In this document: in pieces, positions 11,437 through 21,818 of the stretch
Layout of the letters: the number at the start of each line of letters is the position of its first letter
Numbering within the stretch: the stretch's first letter is position 1
Assembly: GCA_033558025.1 (NCBI GenBank)
Contig: JAUCEF010000007.1
Location: 3,286,001 to 3,350,000 of the forward strand
Source: Phytophthora sp. 'mugwort'
Taxonomy: Eukaryota; Oomycota; Peronosporomycetes; Peronosporales; Peronosporaceae
Length of the DNA: 64,000 nucleotides
Direction: 5' to 3'
The notes under the pieces: generated by a model
What the model was told of the DNA's origin: nothing
The model's input: the letters and a program-made list of their open reading frames with translations, nothing else
The model's database searches: none
Translations under genes and position numbers: made by a program

Positions 11437-11679
11437 CTATTTGTCCTTCTTGGGTTCGTCCGCGTCCTCGTCGGTCGTCTTCGGCTGCTGCAGCCAGCGC
11501 TGGCGCACCACGAGGCTCCAGATGAAGCAGGGCACAAACGGTACCAGCACAATATAGAAGCCCTCTAGCTGCAGTGTGTAGAAGTGCAACACCGACAGCA
11601 GTGCGCACAGAGCCGTAAAGAAGGCGTAGATACCCGCGACGAAATTGTAGTTAATGGTCGGTGACGGCGTGAAGACCAT
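11437..11679 (-). CDS. Small two-span membrane protein with dilysine tail
   Basis: 80 residues from the ATG at 11679. Two hydrophobic spans (about residues 14-35 and 41-60) flank a short loop, followed by a polar, acidic and lysine-rich tail ending KKDK. Lysines at -3 and -4 match the KKXX signal for return to the endoplasmic reticulum, so an ER membrane protein is likely. I do not recognise the family. The same frame stays open to 11712 but only from a TTG; an upstream coding exon cannot be excluded. The gene converges on the DNAAF5-like gene with about 180 bp between stops. Confidence 0.6.
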   Translation of the reverse strand: MVFTPSPTINYNFVAGIYAFFTALCALLSVLHFYTLQLEGFYIVLVPFVPCFIWSLVVRQRWLQQPKTTDEDADEPKKDK

Positions 11680-11969
11680 GCTGCTGGGGTTCCGAAAATT
11701 GTAGCGCAGCAAAAATATAGGGTGTTAGCCTGAAAGAAATAATTTATTTCACATATCCTCTCATAGCCTTCAAATATTTACGGAACTGACCAAAATCCCT
11801 CCATAATTTATTTCTCAGAAATGTCCTTACACAATTTCAATAGACTCGTCTTGCTGCCGACCTGCAAGTTGCAGGCTGCAATAAAACACTTACGCAACAA
11901 GAGCCATCCATTACAAACGAAGCCCTCTGGGTGCTTGCAGCAGTCCCAGCTGCATTGTCGATTCGCACG

Positions 11970-13685
11970 ATGTCCGACAATCTCCTACTCGCCGCGCCCA
12001 CCCGTAGCCGCCTCACGCCGAAGCAGGTTACGCGGTTCTTTTTCAAGCCACTGCTGGACGACAGCGAAGACACCACCGACTACCACATGTGCAAGGCCTG
12101 CTGGAAGTACCGCAAGAAGGCTCCTTGGAAGGGGTTCTCCAACTTAGATTCTCATGTTCCCCTGTAGCACCCGACCTATGAGCGGGAGATGACGAAAACG
12201 CCAGCTCGGCGACCACTGGGTTTCTGATCCCATGGGTCAGCCAGAAGGCATCGAACCGCTTCGGCTGCATGAAGTGGGTTATTAAGACTGGCCTACCGCT
12301 TTTATCTGCGAACAACAGCAAACTCTCCGGTAAGCTGTAATGTTCTTATTCTTAGCTTTTTTTATTTCTAGTTTATTTTATTCCTATTTAGGTACACGAA
12401 TTTTAGCACCTGTGTCGGTCGACAGCCTCCGCAACAACATCGAGTCGGTGACTCGCGAGATGGAGTCCCTAATAGGTAGCGCGGCGTGGAAAAGTCAGAT
12501 GCGTTCGGCCTGTTCTTGACGGATGGACGAACGGAGCTGAGCACTACCTGGCCGTCTTTGGATGCTACCTCGTGGCAGAGGAACGTCGCTAACCGTTGTT
12601 GCCCATGTCCCCGGTGGTGCAAAAGCCTGATGAAGACCACTCGGCCGACACCCATTTCCGCGCGATAGAGACCCTTTTGTCTTGTTTAGTAATACCGTAT
12701 TCAGTGTCTGTTCATCGTGGGTGACAACTGCGCTGTCAACAAGAGACTCGTCAATTTGATGGGAGTCCCTCTTGTTGGCTGCGCACGCCAGCGCTTTAGT
12801 CTGGCTGTGAAGACGATTTTCGCGCCGTATGAGGATGAGCTGGAGGCGGTACAGTAAGTGATGAAGAAACTGCGAGCACTGATGGGGCGGCCAAGCTAAG
12901 GTAAGCAAAACCTATGGTATCTCTAAATTATAATATTCTAATCTTTCTTTCTAATTGTGATCTGACTCCCTACGCCACTTCGGTCAGTGCTGCGCCAGGT
13001 AACACGATGGGGGTCGACGTACGCGATGCTGGACCGTTTCTTCGCACTGCGGGGATTTATCTCGCTCGAGAACGAAGAACTCGCCAAGGTCATGCCATCC
13101 CCTGCAATTCAGCGCAAGCTGAAGGCTCTTGTCGAAGAGCTTGCAGACTTTCAATCTGTGACGACGGCACTGCATGGTGTCGACATTGACTGGGACCTCG
13201 AGATTTGTTGGGTGGTCTTATTGAGAAGAAGCCCAGCATTAAGCTTTACATCAGTACGTTAATTGCAGTTCGTGTTTGTTGCATTTGCCCAACTAATATT
13301 TTTTATGCTCATGACCGTCGACCAATATCGAAGCTGGGTGTTGCAAAGTCCTCAATAAGACGGTTGATACACTGACGCGCTCCAAGCGTCAAGCGGGCCC
13401 TCTCCTTCGCGAAGACCGGGGGGAGGATGGCATAGGTGAGGTTGCTGAAGTGGGGTTTGCTGAACGCATCTTAAAGCGCCGCAAGACAACAGTCCCGTCA
13501 TGTCGTACCCACCCCACTAGACTTGCATACCGCCGACCTCAAACCGCGTTGAGCGGCTGTTCAGTACGGCCCGGGCGATGCTAGGGCATGACCGACAGGC
13601 GTTCACACCGCTGGCTTTGGAAATGATTACCAAGGCCAACGCGTCTTACTGAGACGCACGTGTCGTTGACAGGTGCGTTAAGCAC
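11970..13685 (+). mobile_element. hAT-family transposase relic
   Basis: Pieces of one transposase lie in order in shifting frames. They are: ATG at 11970 and a BED-type finger (CKACWK...GFSNLDSHV, then HPTYERE after a frameshift); WVSQKASNRFGCMKWV near 12230; LDGWTNGAEHYLAVFG near 12520; FIVGDNCAVNKRLVNLMGV with GCARQRFSLAV near 12710-12800; VTRWGSTYAMLDRFF near 12990; FAERILKRRKTTVPS near 13460; and the C-terminal dimerisation part VERLFSTARAML near 13548. The last reads NASY, stop, DARVV, where the family would have NASYW, so a Trp codon became TGA (13650-13652). Several stops and shifts make it non-functional. Terminal repeats were not identified. Confidence 0.8.
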
Positions 13686-14014
13686 CAAACAGGGCATAGA
13701 GCGCTAACAACTGATGAACATGCAGAACACACAGTGCATTATTTAGCGCCCTAATTTATTGCTTCATCATTTCCTAGGAAATAATGCTTTGGCTTCTGAT
13801 ACTGCATGCGCATCCTTACTTTATTGCTGCTTGGCAACTCGTTCTAAACAAAAAATATTTCGGAAACCTGAGTTGGGCAGTCCAACTGCTAATTGATGAC
13901 TTCCGAATAATCCCTTATATTGAGATTCAATTATCGTGCCTTTCCCGACTTATGACCAATCTGACCTCAAAAAGTCCTACGAAAACGCTTTAGGGTTTAA
14001 GATATGATTATAAA
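13686..14014. other. Non-coding, nothing recognised
   Basis: AT-rich stretch after the hAT relic; one 69-codon plus frame (13784-13993) without family features. Confidence 0.4.
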
Positions 14015-14061
14015 TGCACCAGTGGCTTGCCAAATCAATGATTTGGCGAGCCACTGGTGCA
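14015..14061. repeat. 47-bp near-perfect palindrome
   Basis: Arms 14015-14037 and 14039-14061 are 23 bp, reverse complements with one mismatch, around a single A. The arms begin TGCACCAGTGGCT. Confidence 0.8.
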
Positions 14062-15790
14062 ATTGAACTTTTTCGTCCAATGACTGTTTGGGCAGCAAGT
14101 CCTACTCACATCTTCATTGTAAACGGCAACGTCAAAATTTGACTATTAATGAAATTTGAACGGAAGTTCATGCCCTATTACTGGCAACCAATAGTAATGT
14201 ACTAATATATATATATATTGTAGTTGGGCAATCCCGGTTCGTTAGCGTTAGGAATAGCTGATTTCAAATTGTCCGGCATTTTTCAAAATTGGACAGTAAC
14301 TTTCCATCAGGGATTAATAGCCAAATGATGTATTGATATGTTTGAATATATTTTGAATATTCAAGTGATTCAAACTTGCAGTGATGTTTGATATCGATAT
14401 AATAATTCATATTGTCGAATAGAGTAGATCATATTAATGCAAACGCATACGAAATAAATAATTACGCCTGCCACACAAATAAACTGCGACAACCTGGCTT
14501 CCCAGTACGCTTCCGCGAGGAAAGAAGCAAAGATGAGATGCGATGCAGAGTTGTGCACGAGTCCAGGGCTCAAACCATGGACGATTTCGCGAGGTTGCGA
14601 AGATCGAGAAAGCGGGTGTTGTCGGTGCGATCCGCCTCATTTAGTCGCGGCGACAACTCGACACAAGCAGTTTCCTCGACTGAATGCACCGAGCGATACT
14701 CTTCCACGCGAGACAGTTCTGTAAGGTTTCGCTTGATGAAGAGTAGCAACCCCAATACGTTTGCATGCCTACTATATTAGTGACACATCCTCTGGCATCG
14801 TCAGCGTAGGTCAGAAATTGACAAGAATGATCTCATCTTCCCGGACTAACGCACCGTTGTCCACTGACACGAGTCGGTTTGCGTCCTAAGCTCTATCATG
14901 AACACTTTCCTCACCGAACAATCTGGCTACCGATATTCATAACATTGAATATTCCTATCGATTCGAGGGCTTGCACGCAAATGAATCTGAATATGAAGAT
15001 TCAGATCTTATTCTCCAACGAGTGTAGATAGTTAACAACCCCAGATCCCATGGCTGTCAATTCCTGAATATCATACTGAAATCAAGATAAGTGCAAGCTA
15101 ATCAAATAACTGCACACTGCGTCGGAAAATACCACCTCACAGAAGGCGATGGTTTTGCTTCGCAGCTTTTTTTCATTGTGCGTTGGACTACGATGTAGTG
15201 AAGAAGAATGAGGAGAACACCACGGAAGCTTGACACGCCGGCTGGCAAGGGCGGACAGAAACTACTGCAGTGAAGGCCTTCAACGTTTTTTTTGTATCTA
15301 CGGAACTAAGCAGTTATGCCCTAGACAAGATGCATTCATCTCTCACTCCAGCCACTAATGCGCCATGCGTAATTTCTACTCTCTGCTAACAGCGCTCTCG
15401 ATTATTCAAGACAAAGAAAAGGTGATACAACTCGTGCAGCTGATGGATTTTTGGCAACGTCAACGGCTCTGGGTTACTTCTCGCAAGTGGTGAACCTGTT
15501 AGGAGAGCGCTACAATGATTCGTTACAAGACTAAGCGTATGACCAAAATTTGCGATAAAATGACTAGTGAAATTGACGAGCACAATCTCCGAGTAAACGT
15601 GCAGGCTAACGATGCTACTGGCGGTACCTTATGTGACCTCGGCGTCTTGGTGAAGCACCTTATCATGTGGTCACAAGACTCAAGCCCGTTCACGATGCAG
15701 CGTTGCTAACAATGATGTGGCATACATTTGCTATCGATACTTGTTTTGCTATGAAATAACAGCTCCCGCTCTCAACATCTAGAGAGATAT
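14062..15790. other. Non-coding or decayed sequence
   Basis: Contains an AT microsatellite at about 14204-14219 and short frames with no recognisable domain. The part from about 15430 may be the decayed front of the recombinase relic that follows. Confidence 0.4.
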
Positions 15791-16920
15791 TCGTGCATAT
15801 AGCTTGGATTAAGACGTCAGTTGAGCAAGGTGTATATATTTGCAAGTCTCCGTAAACGCTGTCAGCAGTGTATGCTGCTTGAGTTCGGCATGCTTTTTGT
15901 ATGCTACGACGAGCCGTCGGAGTACCTCTTGTGCCTCGACTCACTGTTTCTGATCTGCCAGGCGGCCAGACATATACACAAGAAGAGGCCGTGTCATATT
16001 GGGAGGTCTGCATAATGAAGTAGACAACGTGCCTCAGCCACCAACAAAGTGAGGGCGCACGCGGCCTAACATAGTCAGCTACGTTACCGAAGTTATCCGC
16101 GATTGCATAAAGGATATGCCTACCGGGATACGACAATCCGTTACACTTAAGATGACCGTCACTTATTGTGCCGTGGTGCAGCTGCCTACGCCAATGCATC
16201 GCTGAGTTATCAATCCATTGGATCTTTCACAAGAGGTGGGTGGTTGCTGGAGGCTTTGATAAAAACTTTTGCATACATATGATCAACAACACGTGAGTAC
16301 CAAAGCATTTCCAAAGTTTTGGCAGGATACGAGGCACCGGACTTACCTGTTGCCACTCCGACTATTGACGACTTGCAGCAGCGTATCATGGTCTCTGAGT
16401 TTGGCCAACTTGTGACGCTGCCCAATGAGCTGTTAAATCGCGGGTTGGGCTCACCGGATCCGCGCCTGAACGTGGCTGTCAATGTGGTAAACAGTACATT
16501 TGCAGCTCTGCTGATGCACATGGAAACCGTGTCAGATACCACAAAGAATAACGCTACCAACACACATCCCACGTTTCGCGTTACTTATGCGAGCTGGGGC
16601 GAGACATAGCCGCCACCAACGCATTACGTGGATGCCACATCACCATCCTCGCGATCTGTCGACTCGCTGGCGTACTGTGAACCACGCGCAACTAGCAGCG
16701 CTGTGGTGGAAGGCGACTCGCTGCTTGCATCAACCATGGAAAATATGCTGGTGCAAATGTCTACGATCAGTGACCGCCATGCTCGTGTCGAAGATGCTCT
16801 AGTTGCTTCTGCTGTACGGGTGCAGCCTGTACTGGACTGCCACTTGAGGTAGAATCTGTGACTGCCGTTGCTGGCGCACCAGCAACAGCATCTACACTCG
16901 TTGGCTGCTTTATGAACTGG
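15791..16920 (+). mobile_element. Tyrosine recombinase relic, Crypton-like
   Basis: Frame-shifted pieces in order: WIKTSVEQGVYICKSP; FGMLFVCYDEPSEY; DLPGGQTYTQEEAVSYWEV; RHLLCRGAAAYANASLSYQS; TRGGWLLEALIKTFAYI; EYQSISKVLAGYEAPDLP (about 16293-16348); an open stretch to 16609 (RLNVAVNVVNSTFAALLMH); then MENMLVQMSTISDRHARVEDAL and LVGCFMNWCT. The H...R-G-A-A segment followed by RGGW matches the catalytic H-x-x-R neighbourhood of the tyrosine recombinase-like proteins common in oomycetes. Several stops and frameshifts show decay. Assignment to Cryptons in the strict sense is an inference. Confidence 0.55.
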
Positions 16921-16959
16921 TGCACGAGCTCCATCTGGAATATAGTTTAAGTCAAAAAG

Positions 16960-17215
16960 GCGCCGAACAGCCCGCTCCGACTCTCTCATTTGCATTCGCC
17001 GTCGCGATTCCGTGAGAATATGGGTCTCTCTGAACCTTGCCTGGATCGTGGGCGGCTACCGCAAGCGCTGGGCCGTTCTAGAGAATTTGCGGCATTGTCA
17101 GTAAAATCAGCAAGTGAAACTTGCCCGTGGGCCACGTAGGTAGTCGAAAGTTGGTAGATATAATCCTGGCCAACTGCGGCCTGGTAATAGATGCTGCAAC
17201 GACACAAAGTACATC
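16960..17215. repeat. Diverged copy of the tRNA-array spacer
   Basis: This stretch aligns along the 477-bp spacer of the array (for example 18620-18840), sharing GAGAATATGGGTCT, GCGGCATTGTCAGT and GTTGGTAGAT. In the core, differences fall every third base. In the minus frame both read VS(P/L)ADFTDNAA..LERP; in the overlapping plus frame both read AALSVKSA.ET. The periodicity suggests protein-coding ancestry but cannot tell which strand, because the third positions coincide. No tRNA accompanies this copy. Confidence 0.7.
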
Positions 17216-17830
17216 AGCATCGCGCCGGTGACCAAAAGAGCTCCTAGAGCACGTGGCCGCCAAGGGCAACTTTCTTCGTGTCCCAATCTGGTATATCACC
17301 GCTGAATTGACAAAAGTTATCCTACGAAATCCTTGTTGGGTGGCATGATTTGAGGAGCAATAGCGGAAGTGTGGGAGCCTTTAGCAGCCGCAGCTCGAGC
17401 CAAGTTATCCATCTTCTTTACCGCTAATGTAGGAATCATCCAGGCTGGATCTTCCACATAACCTTTATCATACCTGCGGTTGATAGCGCTACATGGAAAA
17501 CAATCAGAAATTAGCAAGTTTTATTTGTAGCAATACAAATCACACTGCAAACTTACAGGTTTGTCCCGGCGAACGTCCTTCATGTACGCCAGAATGTCAG
17601 AAACACCAACAAAATATCTTCTTGCCCCCCTGACCATTAAACGTCTTCGAAATAGCGTGTCCCTTGATATTGCGAGTGTCGTTTGCCTGTTCCGCCAGTC
17701 GTGGATGGTACCACAGGCGATGTTGAGCTGCTTCGAATCAACCTTCACGCCAATGCACTACGCCAGCATAACGCCTCGCGCTTTGAATTGCTCATGTATC
17801 TTCGCTTTATGCGCTTAGTACTTCATATCG
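17216..17830 (-). mobile_element. Probable pogo/Tigger-type transposase N-terminal relic
   Basis: The minus frame at 17521-17748 reads IACGTIHDWRNRQTTLAIS and then VSDILAYMKDVRRDKP, like the helix-turn-helix start of oomycete pogo-type transposases. A donor-like GTAAGT follows at about 17558, an acceptor-like TAG near 17490, and a second open piece runs 17317-17517. No catalytic part is present here. Confidence 0.35.
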
Positions 17831-18132
17831 CAAAGTTAGATGTAAGAATTAGCGGCAGAGTGGCGGAATTTTATATCTTAGCCATTCATTTTACCTTTTT
17901 GCTATTGACTAAAACAAGTTTAAGTCGATTTGATTGGTTAACAAAAGACGAGATTTTGTCGTAACCCATTCTCAACCGAAATTGTTCCTGGAATGGAGGG
18001 CGTTATGGCAGGAAGGCACAATAGAGATATTTCGAAGTCGCCATTCATAACCGTACCCGGGAACGGGCACAAAAAACTATTTTTGAATTTAGGCGCAATT
18101 CGGGTCTCTATCGTTGTGGCCCTGCCTGCATA
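17831..18132. other. Left flank of the tRNA array
   Basis: AT-rich, no gene recognised. The array-like sequence begins near 18133 with a degraded copy of the 107-bp spacer. Confidence 0.5.
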
Positions 18133-18180
18133 GTCCAGCGCCGTACTGACACCCCACACTTGCAACGCCGCACAAAAACA

Positions 18181-18252
18181 AGCTCCTACCGGGATTTGAA
18201 CCCGGATCGCTGGATTCAAAGTCCAGAGTGCTAACCATTACACCATAAGACC
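18181..18252 (-). tRNA. tRNA-Gln(UUG), chimeric acceptor stem, left edge
   Basis: UUG anticodon, but the 5' strand is of CUG type (GGTCTTA) and the 3' strand of UUG type (TAGGAGC), so pair 2:71 is G-G. It forms a 177-bp single-tRNA unit with the following short spacer. Confidence 0.85.
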
Positions 18253-18357
18253 AGCACTAACTTACACACACAAGCAAATTGGCAAACTAGATTTGCACTC
18301 CCACACGACAGCCAGCGCCGTACCGACACCCCACGCTTGCAACGCCGCACAAAAACA

Positions 18358-18429
18358 AGCTCCTACCGGGATTTGAACCCGGATCGCTGGATTCAAAGTC
18401 CAGAGTGCTAACCATTACACCATAAGAGC
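18358..18429 (-). tRNA. tRNA-Gln(UUG), unit 1
   Basis: 72 nt without CCA: acceptor GCTCTTA / TAGGAGC, D stem GTGT/GCAC, anticodon loop CTTTGAA (UUG), T loop TTCAAAT, discriminator T73 as in eukaryotic tRNA-Gln. Reads CAA codons. No intron. This is the reference for canonical UUG copies below. Confidence 0.97.
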
Positions 18430-18490
18430 GCCTAACCCAACCTCGCACGCCCAATCCGGAACCAGCTCGAGTCGCAGCCAATTCGTATAC

Positions 18491-18844
18491 TCACGGCCCT
18501 CGTATGCCTGCTGCACATATTCTCTTTGCATACAATCGCTCTCGTGGATCTACGGCGAGTCGCGCACTCTCGTTTCGCCGACCAGCACGCGTCGATTCCC
18601 ACCGGCTGACCACTTTTGGCATCGCAATTCTGAGAGAATATGGGTCTTTGTGCGGCTTGGCTGGCTTGTGAGCGATACTGCCAGCTCCGGGCCGCTCAAG
18701 ATAACTGGCGGCATTGTCAGTGAAGTCGGCGGGTGAAACCAGTCTGTCGGCCTCGTGGAGTCGAAGTTGGTAGATCCGATCCTGAGCGACAACGGCCCGA
18801 TAAACGCGCCGCAGCAACACACAGTACGCCAGACGTCGTGCCAA
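18491..18844 (-). other. Spacer open frame (repeated in every unit), probably not a gene
   Basis: A 117-codon minus frame starting at TTG, without an ATG until near its end (43 codons). It recurs almost unchanged in all 59 spacers. Its uniformity comes from array homogenisation and is not evidence of selection. The middle (VSPADFTDNAA) is shared with the diverged copy at 16960-17215, so it may descend from a real gene or a mobile element. Confidence 0.3.
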
Positions 18845-18906
18845 GTAGACCCACAGCGCGGCAACAACTGTGAGCGAGGTGGGGCGAATATTTGCAGTTC
18901 AAAACG

Positions 18907-18978
18907 AGGTCCTACCGGGATTTGAACCCGGATCGCTGGATTCAGAGTCCAGAGTGCTAACCATTACACCATAAGACC
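18907..18978 (-). tRNA. tRNA-Gln(CUG), unit 1
   Basis: 72 nt: acceptor GGTCTTA / TAGGACC, anticodon loop CTCTGAA (CUG), otherwise identical to the UUG gene. Reads CAG codons. Reference for canonical CUG copies below. Confidence 0.97.
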
Positions 18979-19085
18979 AGCACTAACTTACACACACACA
19001 AGCAAATTGGCAAACTAGATTTGCACTCCCACACGACAGCCAGCGCCGTACCGACACCCCACGCTTGCAACGCCGCACAAAAACA

Positions 19086-19157
19086 AGCTCCTACCGGGAT
19101 TTGAACCCGGATCGCTGGATTCAAAGTCCAGAGTGCTAACCATTACACCATAAGAGC
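19086..19157 (-). tRNA. tRNA-Gln(UUG), unit 2
   Basis: Canonical UUG copy. Confidence 0.96.
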
Positions 19158-19634
19158 GCCTAACCCAACCTCGCACGCCCAATCCGGAACCAGATCGAGT
19201 CGCAGCCAATTCGTATACTCACGGCCCTCGTATGCCTGCTGCACATATTCTCTTTGCATACAATCGCTCTCGTGGATCTACGGCGAGTCGCGCACTCTCG
19301 TTTCGCCGACCAGCACGCGTCGATTCCCACCGGCTGACCACTTTTGGCATCGCAATTCTGAGAGAATATGGGTCTTTGTGCGGCTTGGCTGGCTTGTGAG
19401 CGATACTGCCAGCTCCGGGCCGCTCAAGATAACTGGCGGCATTGTCAGTGAAGTCGGCGGGTGAAACCAGTCTGTCGGCCTCGTGGAGTCGAAGTTGGTA
19501 GATCCGATCCTGAGCGACAACGGCCCGATAAACGCGCCGCAGCAACACACAGTACGCCAGACGTCGTGCCAAGTAGACCCACAGCGCGGCAACAACTGTG
19601 AGCGAGGTGGGGCGAATATTTGCAGTTCAAAACG

Positions 19635-19706
19635 AGGTCCTACCGGGATTTGAACCCGGATCGCTGGATTCAGAGTCCAGAGTGCTAACCATTACACCAT
19701 AAGACC
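19635..19706 (-). tRNA. tRNA-Gln(CUG), unit 2
   Basis: Canonical CUG copy. Confidence 0.96.
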
Positions 19707-19813
19707 AGCACTAACTTACACACACACAAGCAAATTGGCAAACTAGATTTGCACTCCCACACGACAGCCAGCGCCGTACCGACACCCCACGCTTGCAACG
19801 CCGCACAAAAACA

Positions 19814-19885
19814 AGCTCCTACCGGGATTTGAACCCGGATCGCTGGATTCAAAGTCCAGAGTGCTAACCATTACACCATAAGAGC
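19814..19885 (-). tRNA. tRNA-Gln(UUG), unit 3
   Basis: Canonical UUG copy. Confidence 0.96.
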
Positions 19886-20362
19886 GCCTAACCCAACCTC
19901 GCACGCCCAATCCGGAACCAGCTCGAGTCGCAGCCAATTCGTATACTCACGGCCCTCGTATGCCTGCTGCACATATTCTCTTTGCATACAATCGCTCTCG
20001 TGGATCTACGGCGAGTCGCGCACTCTCGTTTCGCCGACCAGCACGCGTCGATTCCCACCGGCTGACCACTTTTGGCATCGCAATTCTGAGAGAATATGGG
20101 TCTTTGTGCGGCTTGGCTGGCTTGTGAGCGATACTGCCAGCTCCGGGCCGCTCAAGATAACTGGCGGCATTGTCAGTGAAGTCGGCGGGTGAAACCAGTC
20201 TGTCGGCCTCGTGGAGTCGAAGTTGGTAGATCCGATCCTGAGCGACAACGGCCCGATAAACGCGCCGCAGCAACACACAGTACGCCAGACGTCGTGCCAA
20301 GTAGACCCACAGCGCGGCAACAACTGTGAGCGAGGTGGGGCGAATATTTGCAGTTCAAAACG

Positions 20363-20434
20363 AGGTCCTACCGGGATTTGAACCCGGATCGCTGGATTCA
20401 GAGTCCAGAGTGCTAACCATTACACCATAAGACC
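20363..20434 (-). tRNA. tRNA-Gln(CUG), unit 3
   Basis: Canonical CUG copy. Confidence 0.96.
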
Positions 20435-20541
20435 AGCACTAACTTACACACACACAAGCAAATTGGCAAACTAGATTTGCACTCCCACACGACAGCCAGC
20501 GCCGTACCGACACCCCACGCTTGCAACGCCGCACAAAAACA

Positions 20542-20613
20542 AGCTCCTACCGGGATTTGAACCCGGATCGCTGGATTCAAAGTCCAGAGTGCTAACCATT
20601 ACACCATAAGAGC
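20542..20613 (-). tRNA. tRNA-Gln(UUG), unit 4
   Basis: Canonical UUG copy. Confidence 0.96.
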
Positions 20614-21090
20614 GCCTAACCCAACCTCGCACGCCCAATCCGGAGCCAGATCGAGTCGCAGCCAATTCGTATACTCACGGCCCTCGTATGCCTGCTGCAC
20701 ATATTCTCTTTGCATACAATCGCTCTCGTGGATCTACGGCGAGTCGCGCACTCTCGTTTCGCCGACCAGCACGCGTCGATTCCCACCGGCTGACCACTTT
20801 TGGCATCGCAATTCTGAGAGAATATGGGTCTTTGTGCGGCTTGGCTGGCTTGTGAGCGATACTGCCAGCTCCGGGCCGCTCAAGATAACTGGCGGCATTG
20901 TCAGTGAAGTCGGCGGGTGAAACCAGTCTGTCGGCCTCGTGGAGTCGAAGTTGGTAGATCCGATCCTGAGCGACAACGGCCCGATAAACGCGCCGCAGCA
21001 ACACACAGTACGCCAGACGTCGTGCCAAGTAGACCCACAGCGCGGCAACAACTGTGAGCGAGGTGGGGCGAATATTTGCAGTTCAAAACG

Positions 21091-21162
21091 AGGTCCTACC
21101 GGGATTTGAACCCGGATCGCTGGATTCAGAGTCCAGAGTGCTAACCATTACACCATACGACC
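21091..21162 (-). tRNA. tRNA-Gln(CUG), unit 4, acceptor variant
   Basis: T5 is G (GGTCGTA), so the usual T5-G68 wobble becomes G-G. Same variant as at 24003. Confidence 0.9.
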
Positions 21163-21269
21163 AGCACTAACTTACACACACACAAGCAAATTGGCAAACT
21201 AGATTTGCACTCCCACACGACAGCCAGCGCCGTACCGACACCCCACGCTTGCAACGCCGCACAAAAACA

Positions 21270-21341
21270 AGGTCCTACCGGGATTTGAACCCGGATCGCT
21301 GGATTCAAAGTCCAGAGTGCTAACCATTACACCATAAGAGC
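21270..21341 (-). tRNA. tRNA-Gln(UUG), unit 5, chimeric acceptor stem
   Basis: 5' strand of UUG type (GCTCTTA), 3' strand of CUG type (TAGGACC); pair 2:71 is C-C. Confidence 0.88.
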
Positions 21342-21818
21342 GCCTAACCCAACCTCGCACGCCCAATCCGGAACCAGATCGAGTCGCAGCCAATTCGTAT
21401 ACTCACGGCCCTCGTATGCCTGCTGCACATATTCTCTTTGCATACAATCGCTCTCGTGGATCTACGGCGAGTCGCGCACTCTCGTTTCGCCGACCAGCAC
21501 GCGTCGATTCCCACCGGCTGACCACTTTTGGCATCGCAATTCTGAGAGAATATGGGTCTTTGTGCGGCTTGGCTGGCTTGTGAGCGATACTGCCAGCTCC
21601 GGGCCGCTCAAGATAACTGGCGGCATTGTCAGTGAAGTCGGCGGGTGAAACCAGTCTGTCGGCCTCGTGGAGTCGAAGTTGGTAGATCCGATCCTGAGCG
21701 ACAACGGCCCGATAAACGCGCCGCAGCAACACACAGTACGCCAGACGTCGTGCCAAGTAGACCCACAGCGCGGCAACAACTGTGAGCGAGGTGGGGCGAA
21801 TATTTGCAGTTCAAAACG

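Larger units (their letters stand above)
18358..19085 (-). repeat. Representative 728-bp array unit
   Basis: UUG gene 18358-18429, long spacer 18430-18906, CUG gene 18907-18978, short spacer 18979-19085 with an (AC)n tract. On the minus strand each gene is followed by a T-run suited to Pol III termination: T5 after the UUG gene (in AAAAAC just left of 18357) and T4 after the CUG gene (18901-18904). The internal promoter lies in the genes (box A TGGTGTAATGG, box B GGTTCAAATCC). Confidence 0.95.

Noticed and set aside
14204..14219. AT-rich run as a possible origin or promoter
   Set aside because: It is a simple TA microsatellite with no supporting context.
14412..14780. 122-codon plus frame
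   Set aside because: Overlapping frames of similar length exist on both strands and none has a recognisable domain; the region is likely decayed.
15690..16199. 169-codon minus frame
   Set aside because: It lies opposite the tyrosine recombinase relic, whose plus-strand motifs are clearly the real coding remains.
18287..18481. 64-codon frames repeated in each unit (SYGVMVSTLDFESSDPGSNP...)
   Set aside because: This is the known false product of translating a tRNA-Gln gene: the residues come from the tRNA body itself.
18550..18867. 105-codon minus frame repeated in each unit, extended to 131 or 201 codons at some junctions
   Set aside because: It overlaps the 117-codon frame in another phase. 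The length changes are by-products of the deletion junctions (28371, 44517, 53074, 54351, 56356, 56905) and of the broken unit at 31104.
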